DNA of 64,000 bases from Larkinella punicea (GCF_003334855.1 NZ_QOWE01000016.1:62001-126000); one strand, 5' to 3'. Shown: positions 15,229-24,334, counted from the stretch's first letter. Program-made: numbers and translations. The notes: a model not told the origin generated them from the sequence alone.

Positions 15229-16581
15229 TTACTTCAAGGTATAGTCTGTATTCTGCGGATCGAAGTTGGTCCAGGTTTCGGTCCAGTCTGTCGTTCCAAA
15301 AGCCCCCATAACCGTGTTGGTTTCGAAGCCCGTTGGCAGCGTTACACCGCCCGTCAGCAAAGGAGAGCCGGTTTGGGGCAGAATACCCGGCTTGCCGGTC
15401 AGAACGTTGAAGTTGGCGGGCAATTTCAGATCGGCTTCTTTCGCACCCAGCATGTTTTTGCGATCGGTGGCTTTCAGCATAACCGTATCGCCCGAAACCA
15501 CCGCTTTGCTGTTCACAATGGCCAAACCACGGTAATCGCTTTTACCGGTTTTGAAGTTATTCTGCGTAGCTTCCTGTTCCAGTTCCAGACCGCCTTTCGG
15601 GAATGCACCCACCACCGTCGAGTTGTAGATGCTGATGGCCGAATTCCGGCGAATCCGGAAAGCTGACCGGTATTTGCTGTTTACCGTACCGCTACCCATA
15701 AAGACACTGATGTTGGCGAATTTGGCCGACGTCTGTGGCAGATCGGCCGAACCGGTTCCGTCGTTGTCTGATTCAAAACCGTTGGAGTCCGAACAATTAC
15801 ACTGATCGGCAACCGCCGGATCGCGCAGAATCAAACCGTACTGCACATTGCCGCTGAAGCCATAATCCGTATCGAAATCATCGTCCAGGGTCCGGTAAGA
15901 AACCAGGTGCTTCGCATTGACCGTTCCGCCAAACCATTCGATGGCGTCGTCACCACTGTAGGAAACCTGTACGTAGTCGATCACCGTGCCGCTACCAACA
16001 CCGGCCAGCGTCAAACCGTTGATCTCTTTGTCGGTCTGGAACGCAATGCCACCAAACTCGATGCGGACATACCGCAGAATCCCGGAATTGTCGGCAGCAT
16101 CGCCCGTCGTACCACCCGGCACCACCGATACTTCTTCCCCTTCAATTTTAAAATCCTTCTTGTTGGCGGGGGCTTTTCCCAGGATTACGACACCACCCCA
16201 GTCGCCCGCCCGGCGTGAACCGATGGCTTGATTGGATGTAAAAACGATGGGTTTCTCTTTTGTTCCGTCGGCAATGATTTTAGCACCCGGCAGAATAAAC
16301 AGGCTCCCTTTCGATGCCTGATCGCCTTTGATAACCGTACCCGGTTCGATGGTCAGCGTTACGCCCGGCTGCACATAGACATAACTTTTCAGCAGATACT
16401 GGTTTTTGGCCGACCAGGTTGTATTGGCCGTAATATTTCCGCTTACCTCGGTCAGTGTACCCGGCACAGGCACCACACCCAGATCATCATCATCGTCGTC
16501 GTCATTGGTACAGGAAACCATCAGACCCAGCGATACGACGCTCAACAGCAAGGCCAGCATCCAGGTTGTTAACTTTTTCAT
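15229..16581 (-). CDS. Beta-helix lipoprotein paired with a TonB-dependent receptor
   Basis: Exported lipoprotein of 450 aa. The signal ends in a lipobox (LGLMVSC), followed by an acidic DDDDDDD run that would favour outer-leaflet export in Bacteroidota. The body is rich in short repeated strands (SLFILPGAKIIADGT, VVILGKAP, GGVVIL, VDYVQVSYSGDDAIEWFGG) as in right-handed beta-helix proteins. It is downstream of the TonB receptor on the same strand, separated by a stem-loop element, and may bind the same ligand on the cell surface. No enzymatic motif was recognised. Confidence 0.75.
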   Translation of the reverse strand: MKKLTTWMLALLLSVVSLGLMVSCTNDDDDDDDLGVVPVPGTLTEVSGNITANTTWSAKNQYLLKSYVYVQPGVTLTIEPGTVIKGDQASKGSLFILPGAKIIADGTKEKPIVFTSNQAIGSRRAGDWGGVVILGKAPANKKDFKIEGEEVSVVPGGTTGDAADNSGILRYVRIEFGGIAFQTDKEINGLTLAGVGSGTVIDYVQVSYSGDDAIEWFGGTVNAKHLVSYRTLDDDFDTDYGFSGNVQYGLILRDPAVADQCNCSDSNGFESDNDGTGSADLPQTSAKFANISVFMGSGTVNSKYRSAFRIRRNSAISIYNSTVVGAFPKGGLELEQEATQNNFKTGKSDYRGLAIVNSKAVVSGDTVMLKATDRKNMLGAKEADLKLPANFNVLTGKPGILPQTGSPLLTGGVTLPTGFETNTVMGAFGTTDWTETWTNFDPQNTDYTLK

Positions 16582-16640
16582 ACTTGTTTAAATTGGTTGT
16601 GTGTATTGATTGGTTATTGTCTTAAAATTTGCTCCGTTCT

Positions 16641-16716
16641 GCCCCTAAATCCCCTAAAGGGGACTTTCAAATCCGGATGATTAGGCGTCCAAGTCCCCTT
16701 TAGGGGATTTAGGGGC
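16641..16716. repeat. CCCCTAAATCCCC stem-loop element, copy 2 (reverse orientation)
   Basis: Perfect 26-bp arms at 16641-16666 and 16691-16716 with a 24-bp loop; read on the minus strand the loop starts GGACGCC and contains ATCCGGAT. It sits between two genes of an apparent operon and could reduce expression of the downstream lipoprotein or stabilise the upstream message. Confidence 0.85.
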
Positions 16717-16731
16717 GGAGCGGGCAAAGCA

Positions 16732-19539
16732 TCAGAATTTATAGGTTACCCCCACCGTCGAGTACGAGCCGCGTTTGAAACGCTGGTACACATCATCGCT
16801 GTCCGTAATTTTCTTGTCCAGATTGGAATCCTGAATCAGGCGGAACGGCTGGTTCAGCAGATCCTGAATACCGGCCCGGATTTCAAGATGGTCGCCCACT
16901 TTTTTGGTGACCGTCAAATCGATCACGTTCCGGGGCATTTCGTAAATCGTCGGCTGCACCGACCGGTCGCCCACCGCAAAAATCCGGCGGCCGATGACGT
17001 TGTAGAGCACATTGACCTGCCAGCCCTGTTTCGGGTCGGTGTAATACACCCCGGCATTGACCAGATACGGCGACTGTCCCTGCAACGACCGGTTGTTTTC
17101 CTGTCCGACAAAGGAATTGATGACCGAACTTTTGATCAAAGCCGCATTCAGCAAAACCGTCATGTTGTCCAGAAAACCGGAACCGCTCACGCCCCGCAGC
17201 GATTTCCGCGCTTCGAGTTCCACCCCCATGCTGTAGGCGTTGTTGGCGTTGTCGACGGTGTAGGAAACCCCGCTGCCCGAATAGTTGATTTTGGCTTCGA
17301 TCGGGTTGATGAAGTATTTGTAGAAACCGGCGACCGAAATCAGCTCGCCCTCGCCCGGATAAAACTCGTAGCGAACGTCGGCGTTGTGAATTTTGGCAAT
17401 TTTCAGATTCGGATTTCCGACACGCGACACGTCGTAGTTGAAGTCATAATAGGCAAACTGCGCCAGTTCGCGGAATTCCGGCCGGTTGACGGACATGCTA
17501 TACGCGACCCGGAACAGCGACTTGTCCGACAGGTTATACGACGCGTTGACCGACGGCAGCGGGCTGAAAATCGGGTTGTCGACCTTGATCGGTTGTACGC
17601 CGTTCACGACGCTTTGCAGTTGCTGACGGTTGTATTCGCCCCGGAAACCGACCGTGGCGTTAAACCGGGCCGACAGCGGAAGGTAGGCTCCCACATAACC
17701 CGACATCATCAGGTTCTGGGCGTCGTAATGATCCTGCGTGTTTGTGCCTTCGTTGTAATACAATCCTCTGGACGACAGATTGGACGCCTGGAAGAACTGC
17801 GATGGCGACTGCGACAGAACCTCGGAACTCACGTTGTTCGGGTTGACAATCCCGAAATACCGCGCCTTGAAAATCCGGTCTTTGTATTCGGAATAGACCC
17901 CGGCGCGCAGTTTCAGAATCTGTTTGTCGTCCGTATCGGCGGGGGCGGCTTTTTTGTATTCGTAATCAACGCGGCCCGTGGTGACGTATTCCGTCAGGTT
18001 CGAATAAAACCGGGCGGCATTCTGGAACGTCGGGCTGGGTTGTTGCGGAACGTCGATGCGGAACGGTTCGCTGCTGCCTTGCGGACGGCTCGACGTAAAC
18101 CGGCGGTAATCCGGCTCCTGGCGGTTGGTGTAGCCAAAACCACCCGTCCAGCGCAACCGGCTCTGGCCATTCAGTTCGTGGGTTCCGTTCAACTGACCGG
18201 TGTAAATGCTTTTCTGTTCGTAGCGAAACGCGTAGTTGTTCAGCTCCAGGTTGTTGTCGTTATAGCCGTTCCGCAGTGTCGTTTCTTTCGTTCCCAACTG
18301 GTTGAACAGGTTCCGGAACTCGATTTTTGTCCGCGGATTCAGAATCAGCGCCCAGTTGGACAGCACGCCCAGGCGGGTGTTTTCGGTCAGCAACTGGTCG
18401 TTGTAGGCGTATTGAATATCACTTAAACCGGTGGTGGCGTTGGCGGCAAAATACCGGTATTGCTCGACGTTGGCAAACGTATGCGTGTTGGTATAATTCA
18501 GGTTGGTAAACGTGGTCAGTTCCTTGCTGCCCAGGTAAAACCGGCGGCTGAAGCCCAGTTGCGCCCGCAAATCCGGCGAAACCATTTTGTTGTTCAGCGC
18601 AAAATACGGCGACAATGATTTAAACTTGTTGATCACCGGCTCCGACGACGCACCGAAAGCGTTGATCCGGCGTTGCGACGGGAAGTTAGACGGCAACCGG
18701 CGCGTTCCATCGTCGAAACCGAGAAAGTCGGTTTTGCCACCCTGGTACGAACTGTGATTCTGGAAAGTCGTGTTGGCGCGGTAGGAAGTCGAAATGCCGG
18801 CGTAGAAACTGTTGGCGTCCGGGATGGTTTTGGTGTAGATTTTGATGATCCCGCCCCCGAAATCGCCCGGCAGTTCGGCGGCTCCCGATTTGAAGATCAG
18901 CATCCGGTCGATGGCCGAACTCGGAATGAGGTCGAATGAGAACGCCTTGATATCCACCTCCGTAGACGGCGTGATGACGTCGTTCAGCATGACGGTGTTG
19001 TAGCGTTCGTTCAGCCCGCGAACAATGATGAAGCGGTCGTCCTGAATGGAAACGCCCGGCACCCGGCGGATGACCTGCGACGCATCGCGGTCCTGACTGC
19101 GGGAGATCTGCTGCGCTGAAATCCCGACGGCCACCTGCTCGATCTGCTTGATTTCGGTGATGACGGCGACTTCGGTGTTGGTGCCGCGCTGGCCTTTTAC
19201 GATGACTTCCGCGAGGGTTTTGTTGTCTTCGGCCAGCGCTGAGTTGATCAATGTGGTTTTTCCGGCTTCCACCCGCACGTTATCGATGGTTTTGGTGGCG
19301 TAGGAAACGTAGCTAATTTGCAGTTGGTGAACGCCCGCGGGCACTTTGTTAATTTCGAAATTCCCTTCAACGTCGGTGACCGAACCGATAACCGGGTTTG
19401 CCCCGACGAGTTGAATGGTGGCGCCGATGATGGCTTCGTTGTTTTTGGCGTCTTTAATCGTCCCTTTGAGGGAGCCGCTCTGGGCAAAGACGGTTAACTG
19501 GAGGAAAAGTAAGCTAATTCCGGTTAGAAGAAATTTCAT
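16732..19539 (-). CDS. TonB-dependent outer-membrane receptor with carboxypeptidase-like N-domain
   Basis: Outer-membrane transporter of 935 aa. After a signal peptide (FLLTGISLLFLQLTVFAQ) comes a CarboxypepD_reg-like domain (GTIKDAKNNEAIIGATIQLVG, about residues 25-105), a plug domain (RVPGVSIQDDRFIIVRGLNERYNTVMLNDV) and a long beta-barrel ending in the aromatic F typical of barrel assembly (YSTVGVTYKF). No SusD gene is adjacent, so this is not a classic polysaccharide pair; the partner is the beta-helix lipoprotein downstream. The substrate is unknown; a siderophore or phosphorus-containing ligand are possibilities only. Confidence 0.92.
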   Translation of the reverse strand: MKFLLTGISLLFLQLTVFAQSGSLKGTIKDAKNNEAIIGATIQLVGANPVIGSVTDVEGNFEINKVPAGVHQLQISYVSYATKTIDNVRVEAGKTTLINSALAEDNKTLAEVIVKGQRGTNTEVAVITEIKQIEQVAVGISAQQISRSQDRDASQVIRRVPGVSIQDDRFIIVRGLNERYNTVMLNDVITPSTEVDIKAFSFDLIPSSAIDRMLIFKSGAAELPGDFGGGIIKIYTKTIPDANSFYAGISTSYRANTTFQNHSSYQGGKTDFLGFDDGTRRLPSNFPSQRRINAFGASSEPVINKFKSLSPYFALNNKMVSPDLRAQLGFSRRFYLGSKELTTFTNLNYTNTHTFANVEQYRYFAANATTGLSDIQYAYNDQLLTENTRLGVLSNWALILNPRTKIEFRNLFNQLGTKETTLRNGYNDNNLELNNYAFRYEQKSIYTGQLNGTHELNGQSRLRWTGGFGYTNRQEPDYRRFTSSRPQGSSEPFRIDVPQQPSPTFQNAARFYSNLTEYVTTGRVDYEYKKAAPADTDDKQILKLRAGVYSEYKDRIFKARYFGIVNPNNVSSEVLSQSPSQFFQASNLSSRGLYYNEGTNTQDHYDAQNLMMSGYVGAYLPLSARFNATVGFRGEYNRQQLQSVVNGVQPIKVDNPIFSPLPSVNASYNLSDKSLFRVAYSMSVNRPEFRELAQFAYYDFNYDVSRVGNPNLKIAKIHNADVRYEFYPGEGELISVAGFYKYFINPIEAKINYSGSGVSYTVDNANNAYSMGVELEARKSLRGVSGSGFLDNMTVLLNAALIKSSVINSFVGQENNRSLQGQSPYLVNAGVYYTDPKQGWQVNVLYNVIGRRIFAVGDRSVQPTIYEMPRNVIDLTVTKKVGDHLEIRAGIQDLLNQPFRLIQDSNLDKKITDSDDVYQRFKRGSYSTVGVTYKF

Positions 19540-19922
19540 AGTTTGGTGTCGTTATTTGACGACCCAAAGGTAGGGTGGCTATATTACCCCAATGTTACGG
19601 GAAGGTTATGGGAGGGTTGTGATTTTTGGGAGCGGGGTGAGAGAAGCTACCCAACTATAATTCCTCCGCTATTTACAGTAAGCAAAAAAATCGTTTAAAA
19701 CATAAAAAATACGCTTGATCGTTTGTAAGATTTGTTTCATATTGTCGAGCCTATTTTTCAATGCAAAATTCGTATCATGTATTGTAATGACACTATTACC
19801 GGTCCTAACTAATTATAAAATAATTACCAGAATATTCTGAATTTGTTGGTTAGTAATAATATATTGCAGTTACGAAAAAAATCTTAATCTATTTATCATC
19901 TGCATGAAATTTAAAAAAGCAT
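19540..19922. other. Intergenic region with an abrupt change in base composition
   Basis: The first 120 bp hold the TonB receptor promoter and are GC-balanced. From about 19665 onward the sequence turns AT-rich up to and through the next gene. No gene, attachment-site duplication or transposon end was seen. The transition probably marks the left edge of acquired DNA. Confidence 0.55.
19565..19572 (-). promoter_or_regulatory. -7 element of the TonB receptor gene
   Basis: On the minus strand TACCTTTG fits the Bacteroidota -7 consensus. It would start transcription about 20 nt before the receptor ATG at 19539. Confidence 0.55.
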
Positions 19923-22286
19923 ATGGATATAATTGAAATTTTATTAGACAGTTATACAGATTTTGTTAAATTCGAGAGGCTTGCGACGGAAATAATGCTT
20001 CTAGAAGGGTTCGGAACTATTACACCAATCGGAGGGTTAGATGATGAAGGCATTGATGCTGAAATTATAAAGTATTTTAAAGATAAAACTGAAAGGATAA
20101 TTTTCCAGTTTACCATACAGGAGAATGTAGGGTCAAAAATTACTGATACTATAAAAAAATTGAAAGAAAATAAAATTGATTTTCAGCAATTAATAGTGGT
20201 AACTAAAAACGAAGTTAATAATGTACAAAAATACAGAACTGATGCAAGGATAAAGCACACTATTAATTTAGATATTTTTGAAAAAGCAACTTTTATCAAA
20301 CATATTGGAACCAATAAATCACTCCTAACACGGTATTTTCCAGATGCTAAAGCACAGTTGAATAGTGATTTATTCGAAAGAAAATCCATTTTTTCAAGTT
20401 CGTCCAGCGATGCATTAGAAATTTCTCTTCTAAAATGCTCTTTACTATTTACGTTTAATCCAAATGTCGATGGCAAAAGAAAAAGACTTTTTGACCATAC
20501 AGTTCTTAGTTTAGTCGTTGCAGAACGTAAGCCAATTTCAAAAGTTCAATTAAAAGAACGGTTTAAAAACCATTTTGGAAAAGAAATTGAAATTGGAGAA
20601 ATTGATGCTACAATTACTCGCCTAAAAAAAGATAATTATATTGAAGTTGAAAATGAAAGTATCTTGCCCACTCAAGCAACGGTGGAAAAAATCGAAGGAA
20701 GTTTATCAAAAATCAATTCTTCTACCAAAGCCTTAATTGATGATATTATCACGAAAGTAAAAAAAAATTCGGAAGAAAGAATTGACAAACGTACTGAAGG
20801 CATAATCACAAATAATATTAAGCAAACTTTAAGTGCATATTTTCGCCTTTATGGTATTGAATATTCTCAAGAAAAAAAGTTTAAAACATCAAAGGAAAGT
20901 TTTAAAGAAAATAATGACTTAATAGCGCTAGCAAAAAAGAGCCTACCTGCTAAGCTTTCTGATTTTGTTATTTATTCAATTGGCGAAACCCTTAATTCTC
21001 CCACCGAAAAACAGACAGAAACGTTGGCTAATTGGGCTAAGGCATTTATTGGCGCACAAATAATGGGTGTTGACTTTAAATTATCAAATTTTCAGGCAAC
21101 ACGAATTAGCCAAAAGACATTCATTATTGACACAGATTTCCTTCTGTATTGTATAGTGCAAGATTGTTCACTTAGTTCTATATATCTTAAAACCATAAAA
21201 GAACTTCAAAATCTCGGATGTAAAATAGTTATCCCTGAAGAAGTTATTCACGAAAGTATTAAGCATGCAGAATTTTCATATCGGAGTTACAATTATTTTA
21301 AAACTTCAATTGATTCAATCGATCCAATAGTCCTTGAAGATAAAATTGGAAACATTTATGTAAAAGGTTATTTCAAAGCTGTAACATCTGGCAAAATTGA
21401 TTCTTCAGAAATATCTTTTAAAGCATATTTAGAAAATTTCTATGACAAAGAGCGACCTTTTGCTTTTATGAAAGAATTATTGCTAACCATATTTCTCGAA
21501 AAAATTGCGATTTCGGGAATTTCAAGCCTTTCCACATCAACCGTGCCAACAGAAGAAATTGAAGAATTAACGACCTATATATATGAAGAAACAATAGGAA
21601 CAGTTAAAGGTGGATATAGAACTGAAGAAGAGAATCGAGAAGTAGCTAAAACTGATGCTAAACTTTTCTTAGCAACTTACTATCTAAATAGTAAAATTGA
21701 AAAATCAGATGAAATCTTATCAGGGTCTCATTATCTTATTACATCTTCAACAAGAACCCTGCGATGTGCAAGTAAAATGGGATTTTCTGCAAACGTAATT
21801 TCGAAGCCCAGTACTATTATTAATTTGTTAGAAAAAATTGGGCAGTTTAGGCCAACATCCAACGAAATTGTTGATTTATTTGAAAATCCATATTTAATTG
21901 ATGCTGTTAACAACTCTTGGAATGATATAAAAGCTCTAGTTGATGCTGGAGTTTCGCTTAAAGGAAAAAATATTATTCGTTTGAAATGGGACTTAGATGC
22001 GGAAATTAAGGCATTTATAGCAACCCAAAATATTAGCAGTGAATTTGAAACAGATTCGGAAAAAGAAAAAACAACAGAATATATTTCTTTTTTAAGAAAT
22101 CTAAAGTCTAAAGGTTATACATTAATGCCTGAAGTAGAATTATTAGAGGCTAAAATAAGCGAACTTGAAGCGGAAGTAACGACAACTCAAGAGCATCAAG
22201 AAAAACTACAGAGTGAGATTGACAAGTTTGGAATAAGAAGGAAAAAATATCTTGAAAGAATAAAAAAAGGCAACAAGAATAAATAA
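19923..22286 (+). CDS. AT-rich orphan: restriction-endonuclease-like N-domain fused to a PIN-like domain
   Basis: An AT-rich 787-aa gene without clear homologue. Residues 14-115 look like an Mrr-type PD-(D/E)XK fold: helix FERLATEIMLLEGFG, then GGLDDEGID45AEI and strand IIFQ62FT64, a helix and strand LIVVTKN; the usual catalytic Lys position is Thr64. Residues about 165-250 resemble a winged helix (ERKPISKVQLKERFKNHFGKE). Residues about 400-625 look PIN-like: IID403TDFLLYC, VIPEEVIHE, KTDAKLFLATYYL and LITSSTRTLR would supply strands and acidic residues. The last 50 residues form a charged coiled coil. It stands alone; a nucleic-acid-targeting defence or toxin role is inference. Confidence 0.6.
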   Translation: MDIIEILLDSYTDFVKFERLATEIMLLEGFGTITPIGGLDDEGIDAEIIKYFKDKTERIIFQFTIQENVGSKITDTIKKLKENKIDFQQLIVVTKNEVNNVQKYRTDARIKHTINLDIFEKATFIKHIGTNKSLLTRYFPDAKAQLNSDLFERKSIFSSSSSDALEISLLKCSLLFTFNPNVDGKRKRLFDHTVLSLVVAERKPISKVQLKERFKNHFGKEIEIGEIDATITRLKKDNYIEVENESILPTQATVEKIEGSLSKINSSTKALIDDIITKVKKNSEERIDKRTEGIITNNIKQTLSAYFRLYGIEYSQEKKFKTSKESFKENNDLIALAKKSLPAKLSDFVIYSIGETLNSPTEKQTETLANWAKAFIGAQIMGVDFKLSNFQATRISQKTFIIDTDFLLYCIVQDCSLSSIYLKTIKELQNLGCKIVIPEEVIHESIKHAEFSYRSYNYFKTSIDSIDPIVLEDKIGNIYVKGYFKAVTSGKIDSSEISFKAYLENFYDKERPFAFMKELLLTIFLEKIAISGISSLSTSTVPTEEIEELTTYIYEETIGTVKGGYRTEEENREVAKTDAKLFLATYYLNSKIEKSDEILSGSHYLITSSTRTLRCASKMGFSANVISKPSTIINLLEKIGQFRPTSNEIVDLFENPYLIDAVNNSWNDIKALVDAGVSLKGKNIIRLKWDLDAEIKAFIATQNISSEFETDSEKEKTTEYISFLRNLKSKGYTLMPEVELLEAKISELEAEVTTTQEHQEKLQSEIDKFGIRRKKYLERIKKGNKNK

Positions 22287-22358
22287 ATTTCGCCCAATAT
22301 AAAGATTTTTTGCAATTGGGGAATAAGTACAATCATCGGCAGTAAATATGCTCGCCTT

Positions 22359-22428
22359 GGTCGATATCTTCATCGACCACATTCTAAAACCAAATTTCTG
22401 GTCGGCGCAGCCACCGACCAGAAAAAAG
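22359..22428 (+). repeat. CAAATTTC-GGTCGG repeat, copy A
   Basis: Contains AAACCAAATTTCTGGTCGG followed by CCGACCAG, forming a hairpin (22397-22405 with 22414-22422), preceded by a small GGTCGA/TCGACC hairpin. It shares the CAAATTTC core with copies at 22880-22950 and 26598-26662. Confidence 0.55.
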
Positions 22429-22469
22429 ACGTAAAACCCTAAAAAAACCTATCCAACCCCTCGAATACC

Positions 22470-22871
22470 TTGCTAACCTTCCGCCCTCCCTACTTCATCA
22501 TCACCCTACTCCTCTTCATCACCGAAGTCCTAATTGCCTTATTTCTCCATGATGAAATCATTCGCCCGTACGTGGGGGATTTCCTGGTGGTTATTCTGAT
22601 CTATTGTTTTTTACGCTCCTTCCTAAATATAGCGGTTTTGCCGACGGCCCTTTTTGTTTTGGTATTTTCCTATACGCTTGAAGTGCTGCAATATTTCAAC
22701 CTGGTTGAAATGCTGGGGCTTCATGAGTATAAGCTGGCCAGAATCGTGATTGGCACCTCGTTTGAATGGATTGATTTATTGGCGTATACGCTCGGCGTTC
22801 TTTTCGTTGTATCCCTTGAAAAGACAAAAACCGCCTGTCGGTGGAATCGGAGCGGAAGTAAAATATCCTGA
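22470..22871 (+). CDS. DUF2809 family membrane protein
   Basis: Small integral membrane protein of 133 aa with about four hydrophobic segments. HDEIIRPYVGDFLVVILIYCFLRSF and the later FEWIDLLAYTLGVL match DUF2809, a family of unknown function. The initiator appears to be TTG at 22470: no in-frame ATG precedes the conserved first segment. The C-terminal tail is basic and not conserved. It is flanked by two copies of a CAAATTTC repeat. Confidence 0.78.
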   Translation: MLTFRPPYFIITLLLFITEVLIALFLHDEIIRPYVGDFLVVILIYCFLRSFLNIAVLPTALFVLVFSYTLEVLQYFNLVEMLGLHEYKLARIVIGTSFEWIDLLAYTLGVLFVVSLEKTKTACRWNRSGSKIS

Positions 22872-22879
22872 GTTGCTTC

Positions 22880-22950
22880 CGGATGCGGTTTTTCACGGGC
22901 CACGTTCTGAAACCAAATTTCCGGCTGGTCAGGACACCGATCGGGGACAT
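22880..22950 (+). repeat. CAAATTTC-GGTCGG repeat, copy B
   Basis: GCGGTTTTTCACGGGCC, then GAAACCAAATTTCCGG and ACCGATCGG, aligns throughout with copy C near 26.6 kb, including the GGTTTTTC lead-in. The hairpin is weaker than in copy A or C. Confidence 0.5.
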
Positions 22951-22982
22951 GGAAAGCACGATGCAATCCGGCCAGAAATTAC

Positions 22983-22997
22983 TATATTTGAACTATG
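22983..22997 (+). promoter_or_regulatory. Toxin-antitoxin -7 element four bases before the start codon
   Basis: TATATTTG (22983-22990), AACT, then ATG at 22995: the same geometry as at ybeY, again implying a leaderless transcript. Confidence 0.6.
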
Positions 22998-23219
22998 ACA
23001 ACCTATCAGATTGACATTCTGAACCCCAAAGCGACTAAGCTACTGCAAGACCTTGCAGATCTGGACTTGATTGCGATTCGACAAACAACAGAAGACGGTT
23101 TTCTGAAAGTCGTCAATCGTCTACGGGCAAAAGCGGCTGACAATCCGCCGTCTTTGGAAGACATCACTAAAGAAGTTGAATTGGTAAGGTCCAAGCGCTA
23201 TGCCAAAAAGAAAGCATAG
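22995..23219 (+). CDS. Antitoxin of a PIN-type toxin-antitoxin pair
   Basis: A 74-aa protein of the antitoxin type paired with COG1569 PIN toxins. It starts YQIDILNPKATKLLQDLADLDLI, which is characteristic of such antitoxins, and ends in a basic segment (LVRSKRYAKKKA) that overlaps the toxin coding start by 20 nt. It should neutralise the toxin by direct binding and may repress its own promoter. The gene order antitoxin-toxin and the overlap are typical of type II modules. Confidence 0.78.
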   Translation: MTTYQIDILNPKATKLLQDLADLDLIAIRQTTEDGFLKVVNRLRAKAADNPPSLEDITKEVELVRSKRYAKKKA

Positions 23220-23613
23220 AGTTATTATTGACACAAACCTTTGGATTAGCTTTTTGCTGACCAAAAACTTCTCCAAACTGGACAACGTTTTTGCTGACCA
23301 GACACTTACCTTACTTTTCAGCCAGGAGCTTCTGGACGAATTCATCGAAGTAGCAAGGCGGCCAAAGTTCAAACGGTATTTTTCCCTCGCGGATCTGCAA
23401 GCTCTAGTAGAACAAATTAGTCTTCGGGCAGAATTTGTAACCGTCACCAGCGAGATAACTATTTGTCGCGACCCGAAAGACAATTTTCTGTTAGCATTAG
23501 CTACTGACGCGAAGGCTTCTCATTTGATTACCGGCGACAAGGATTTGCTTGACCTTCAACAGTTTGAAAATACCGCTATCATGACAATCGCAACGTACTT
23601 GTCCGGTAAGTAA
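23200..23613 (+). CDS. PIN-domain toxin (COG1569 family)
   Basis: Putative RNase toxin of 137 aa. The PIN acidic residues are visible: D in RVIIDTNLWISF, E in LLDEFIEVARRPKF, D in CRDPKDNFLLALA and D in LITGDKDLL. Family members cleave RNA with Mg2+ once freed from antitoxin. The start lies inside the antitoxin gene. Plasmid or island maintenance or stress control are possible roles; the cellular target is unknown. Confidence 0.85.
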   Translation: MPKRKHRVIIDTNLWISFLLTKNFSKLDNVFADQTLTLLFSQELLDEFIEVARRPKFKRYFSLADLQALVEQISLRAEFVTVTSEITICRDPKDNFLLALATDAKASHLITGDKDLLDLQQFENTAIMTIATYLSGK

Positions 23614-23693
23614 TCCTACTAAACCAGGTAGCCATCCTTTAGCTTCACCCGAAGAGAAATCCAATATTTGTCACACACCATCTGGCCGACACT

Positions 23694-23711
23694 ATTTAAC
23701 AAATGGTAAAT
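23694..23711. promoter_or_regulatory. Candidate Crp/Fnr dyad upstream of its own regulator gene
   Basis: ATTTAACA-AA-TGGTAAAT is an 18-bp dyad with one mismatched pair. Its centre is 29.5 bp upstream of the first base of the -7-like TAGATTGC (23732-23739), the same geometry as the dyads after the first two Crp/Fnr genes. Confidence 0.5.
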
Positions 23712-23743
23712 CACAGCCAAAAGCTTTTGCTTAGATTGCGCCA

Positions 23744-24310
23744 ATGAAAGAATTAATAGACTATATCTTGAAATTCGGCAACCTGAATAAGCAACAGATT
23801 GACCTGATTACCAGCAAAGTAACCGAAATAAGACTTCGTAAAGATGCGTACTTTTCAGAAGCAGGGAAAATACCCCGGCAAGTCGGTTTCGTTGTGGAGG
23901 GTGTTGTTCGTGGCTGTTATTACAACAACAAAGGCGAAGAGATTACACGTTGCTTCATTGCCGAAAATAATTTAGTGGTCGATTACGTCAATTTTGAAGC
24001 CAATACAGCTTCTGCCGAATACTTACAAGCCTGCACCGATTGCAACCTCATTGTGTTTTCAAAACAAGACTGGGAAGAGCTTTCTCATACCATTGTTGGG
24101 TGGGACAATATCAAAAACAAAATGGTGCAACTGTGTATGTACCAGAAATCCAGAAAAAACCCTGTCATTTCGCAAGATGCTACGACACGTTATTTGGAAT
24201 TTTTAAAAAACTATCCCACACTGACTAACCGGGTTGCCCTCTCTCATATAGCCTCTTATTTAGGTGTTACGCAACAATCATTGAGCCGAATAAGAAAAAA
24301 TCTTCACTAA
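23744..24310 (+). CDS. Crp/Fnr-family transcriptional regulator, cassette 1
   Basis: A 188-aa regulator with a cyclic-nucleotide-binding-type beta-barrel (residues about 20-115; GFVVEGVVRGCYYNNKGEE) and a C-terminal helix-turn-helix (VALSHIASYLGVTQQSLSRIRKNL). There is no FNR cysteine cluster. The ATG falls four bases after a -7-like TAGATTGC, so the mRNA may be leaderless. The downstream SDR gene is 79 bp away with a perfect dyad between, suggesting that this protein activates it. The ligand is unknown. Confidence 0.85.
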   Translation: MKELIDYILKFGNLNKQQIDLITSKVTEIRLRKDAYFSEAGKIPRQVGFVVEGVVRGCYYNNKGEEITRCFIAENNLVVDYVNFEANTASAEYLQACTDCNLIVFSKQDWEELSHTIVGWDNIKNKMVQLCMYQKSRKNPVISQDATTRYLEFLKNYPTLTNRVALSHIASYLGVTQQSLSRIRKNLH

Positions 24311-24316
24311 AATTAC

Positions 24317-24334
24317 TTTTTACCATTTGGTAAA
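24317..24334. promoter_or_regulatory. Crp/Fnr-type operator before the SDR gene
   Basis: A perfect 18-bp dyad, TTTTACCA-TT-TGGTAAAA. Its centre is 30.5 bp upstream of the -7-like AACCTTTG (24356-24363), which places it near -41, where class II Crp/Fnr activators bind. Confidence 0.6.

Noticed and set aside
16888-18426. 512-codon plus-strand ORF opposite the TonB receptor gene
   Set aside because: Shadow frame of a receptor with a clear plug and barrel; low-complexity R/V/H-rich product.
19540-19922. Possible tRNA or attachment site at the edge of the AT-rich region
   Set aside because: No cloverleaf, no tRNA 3' end and no direct repeat pairing with the right edge near 22.3 kb was found.
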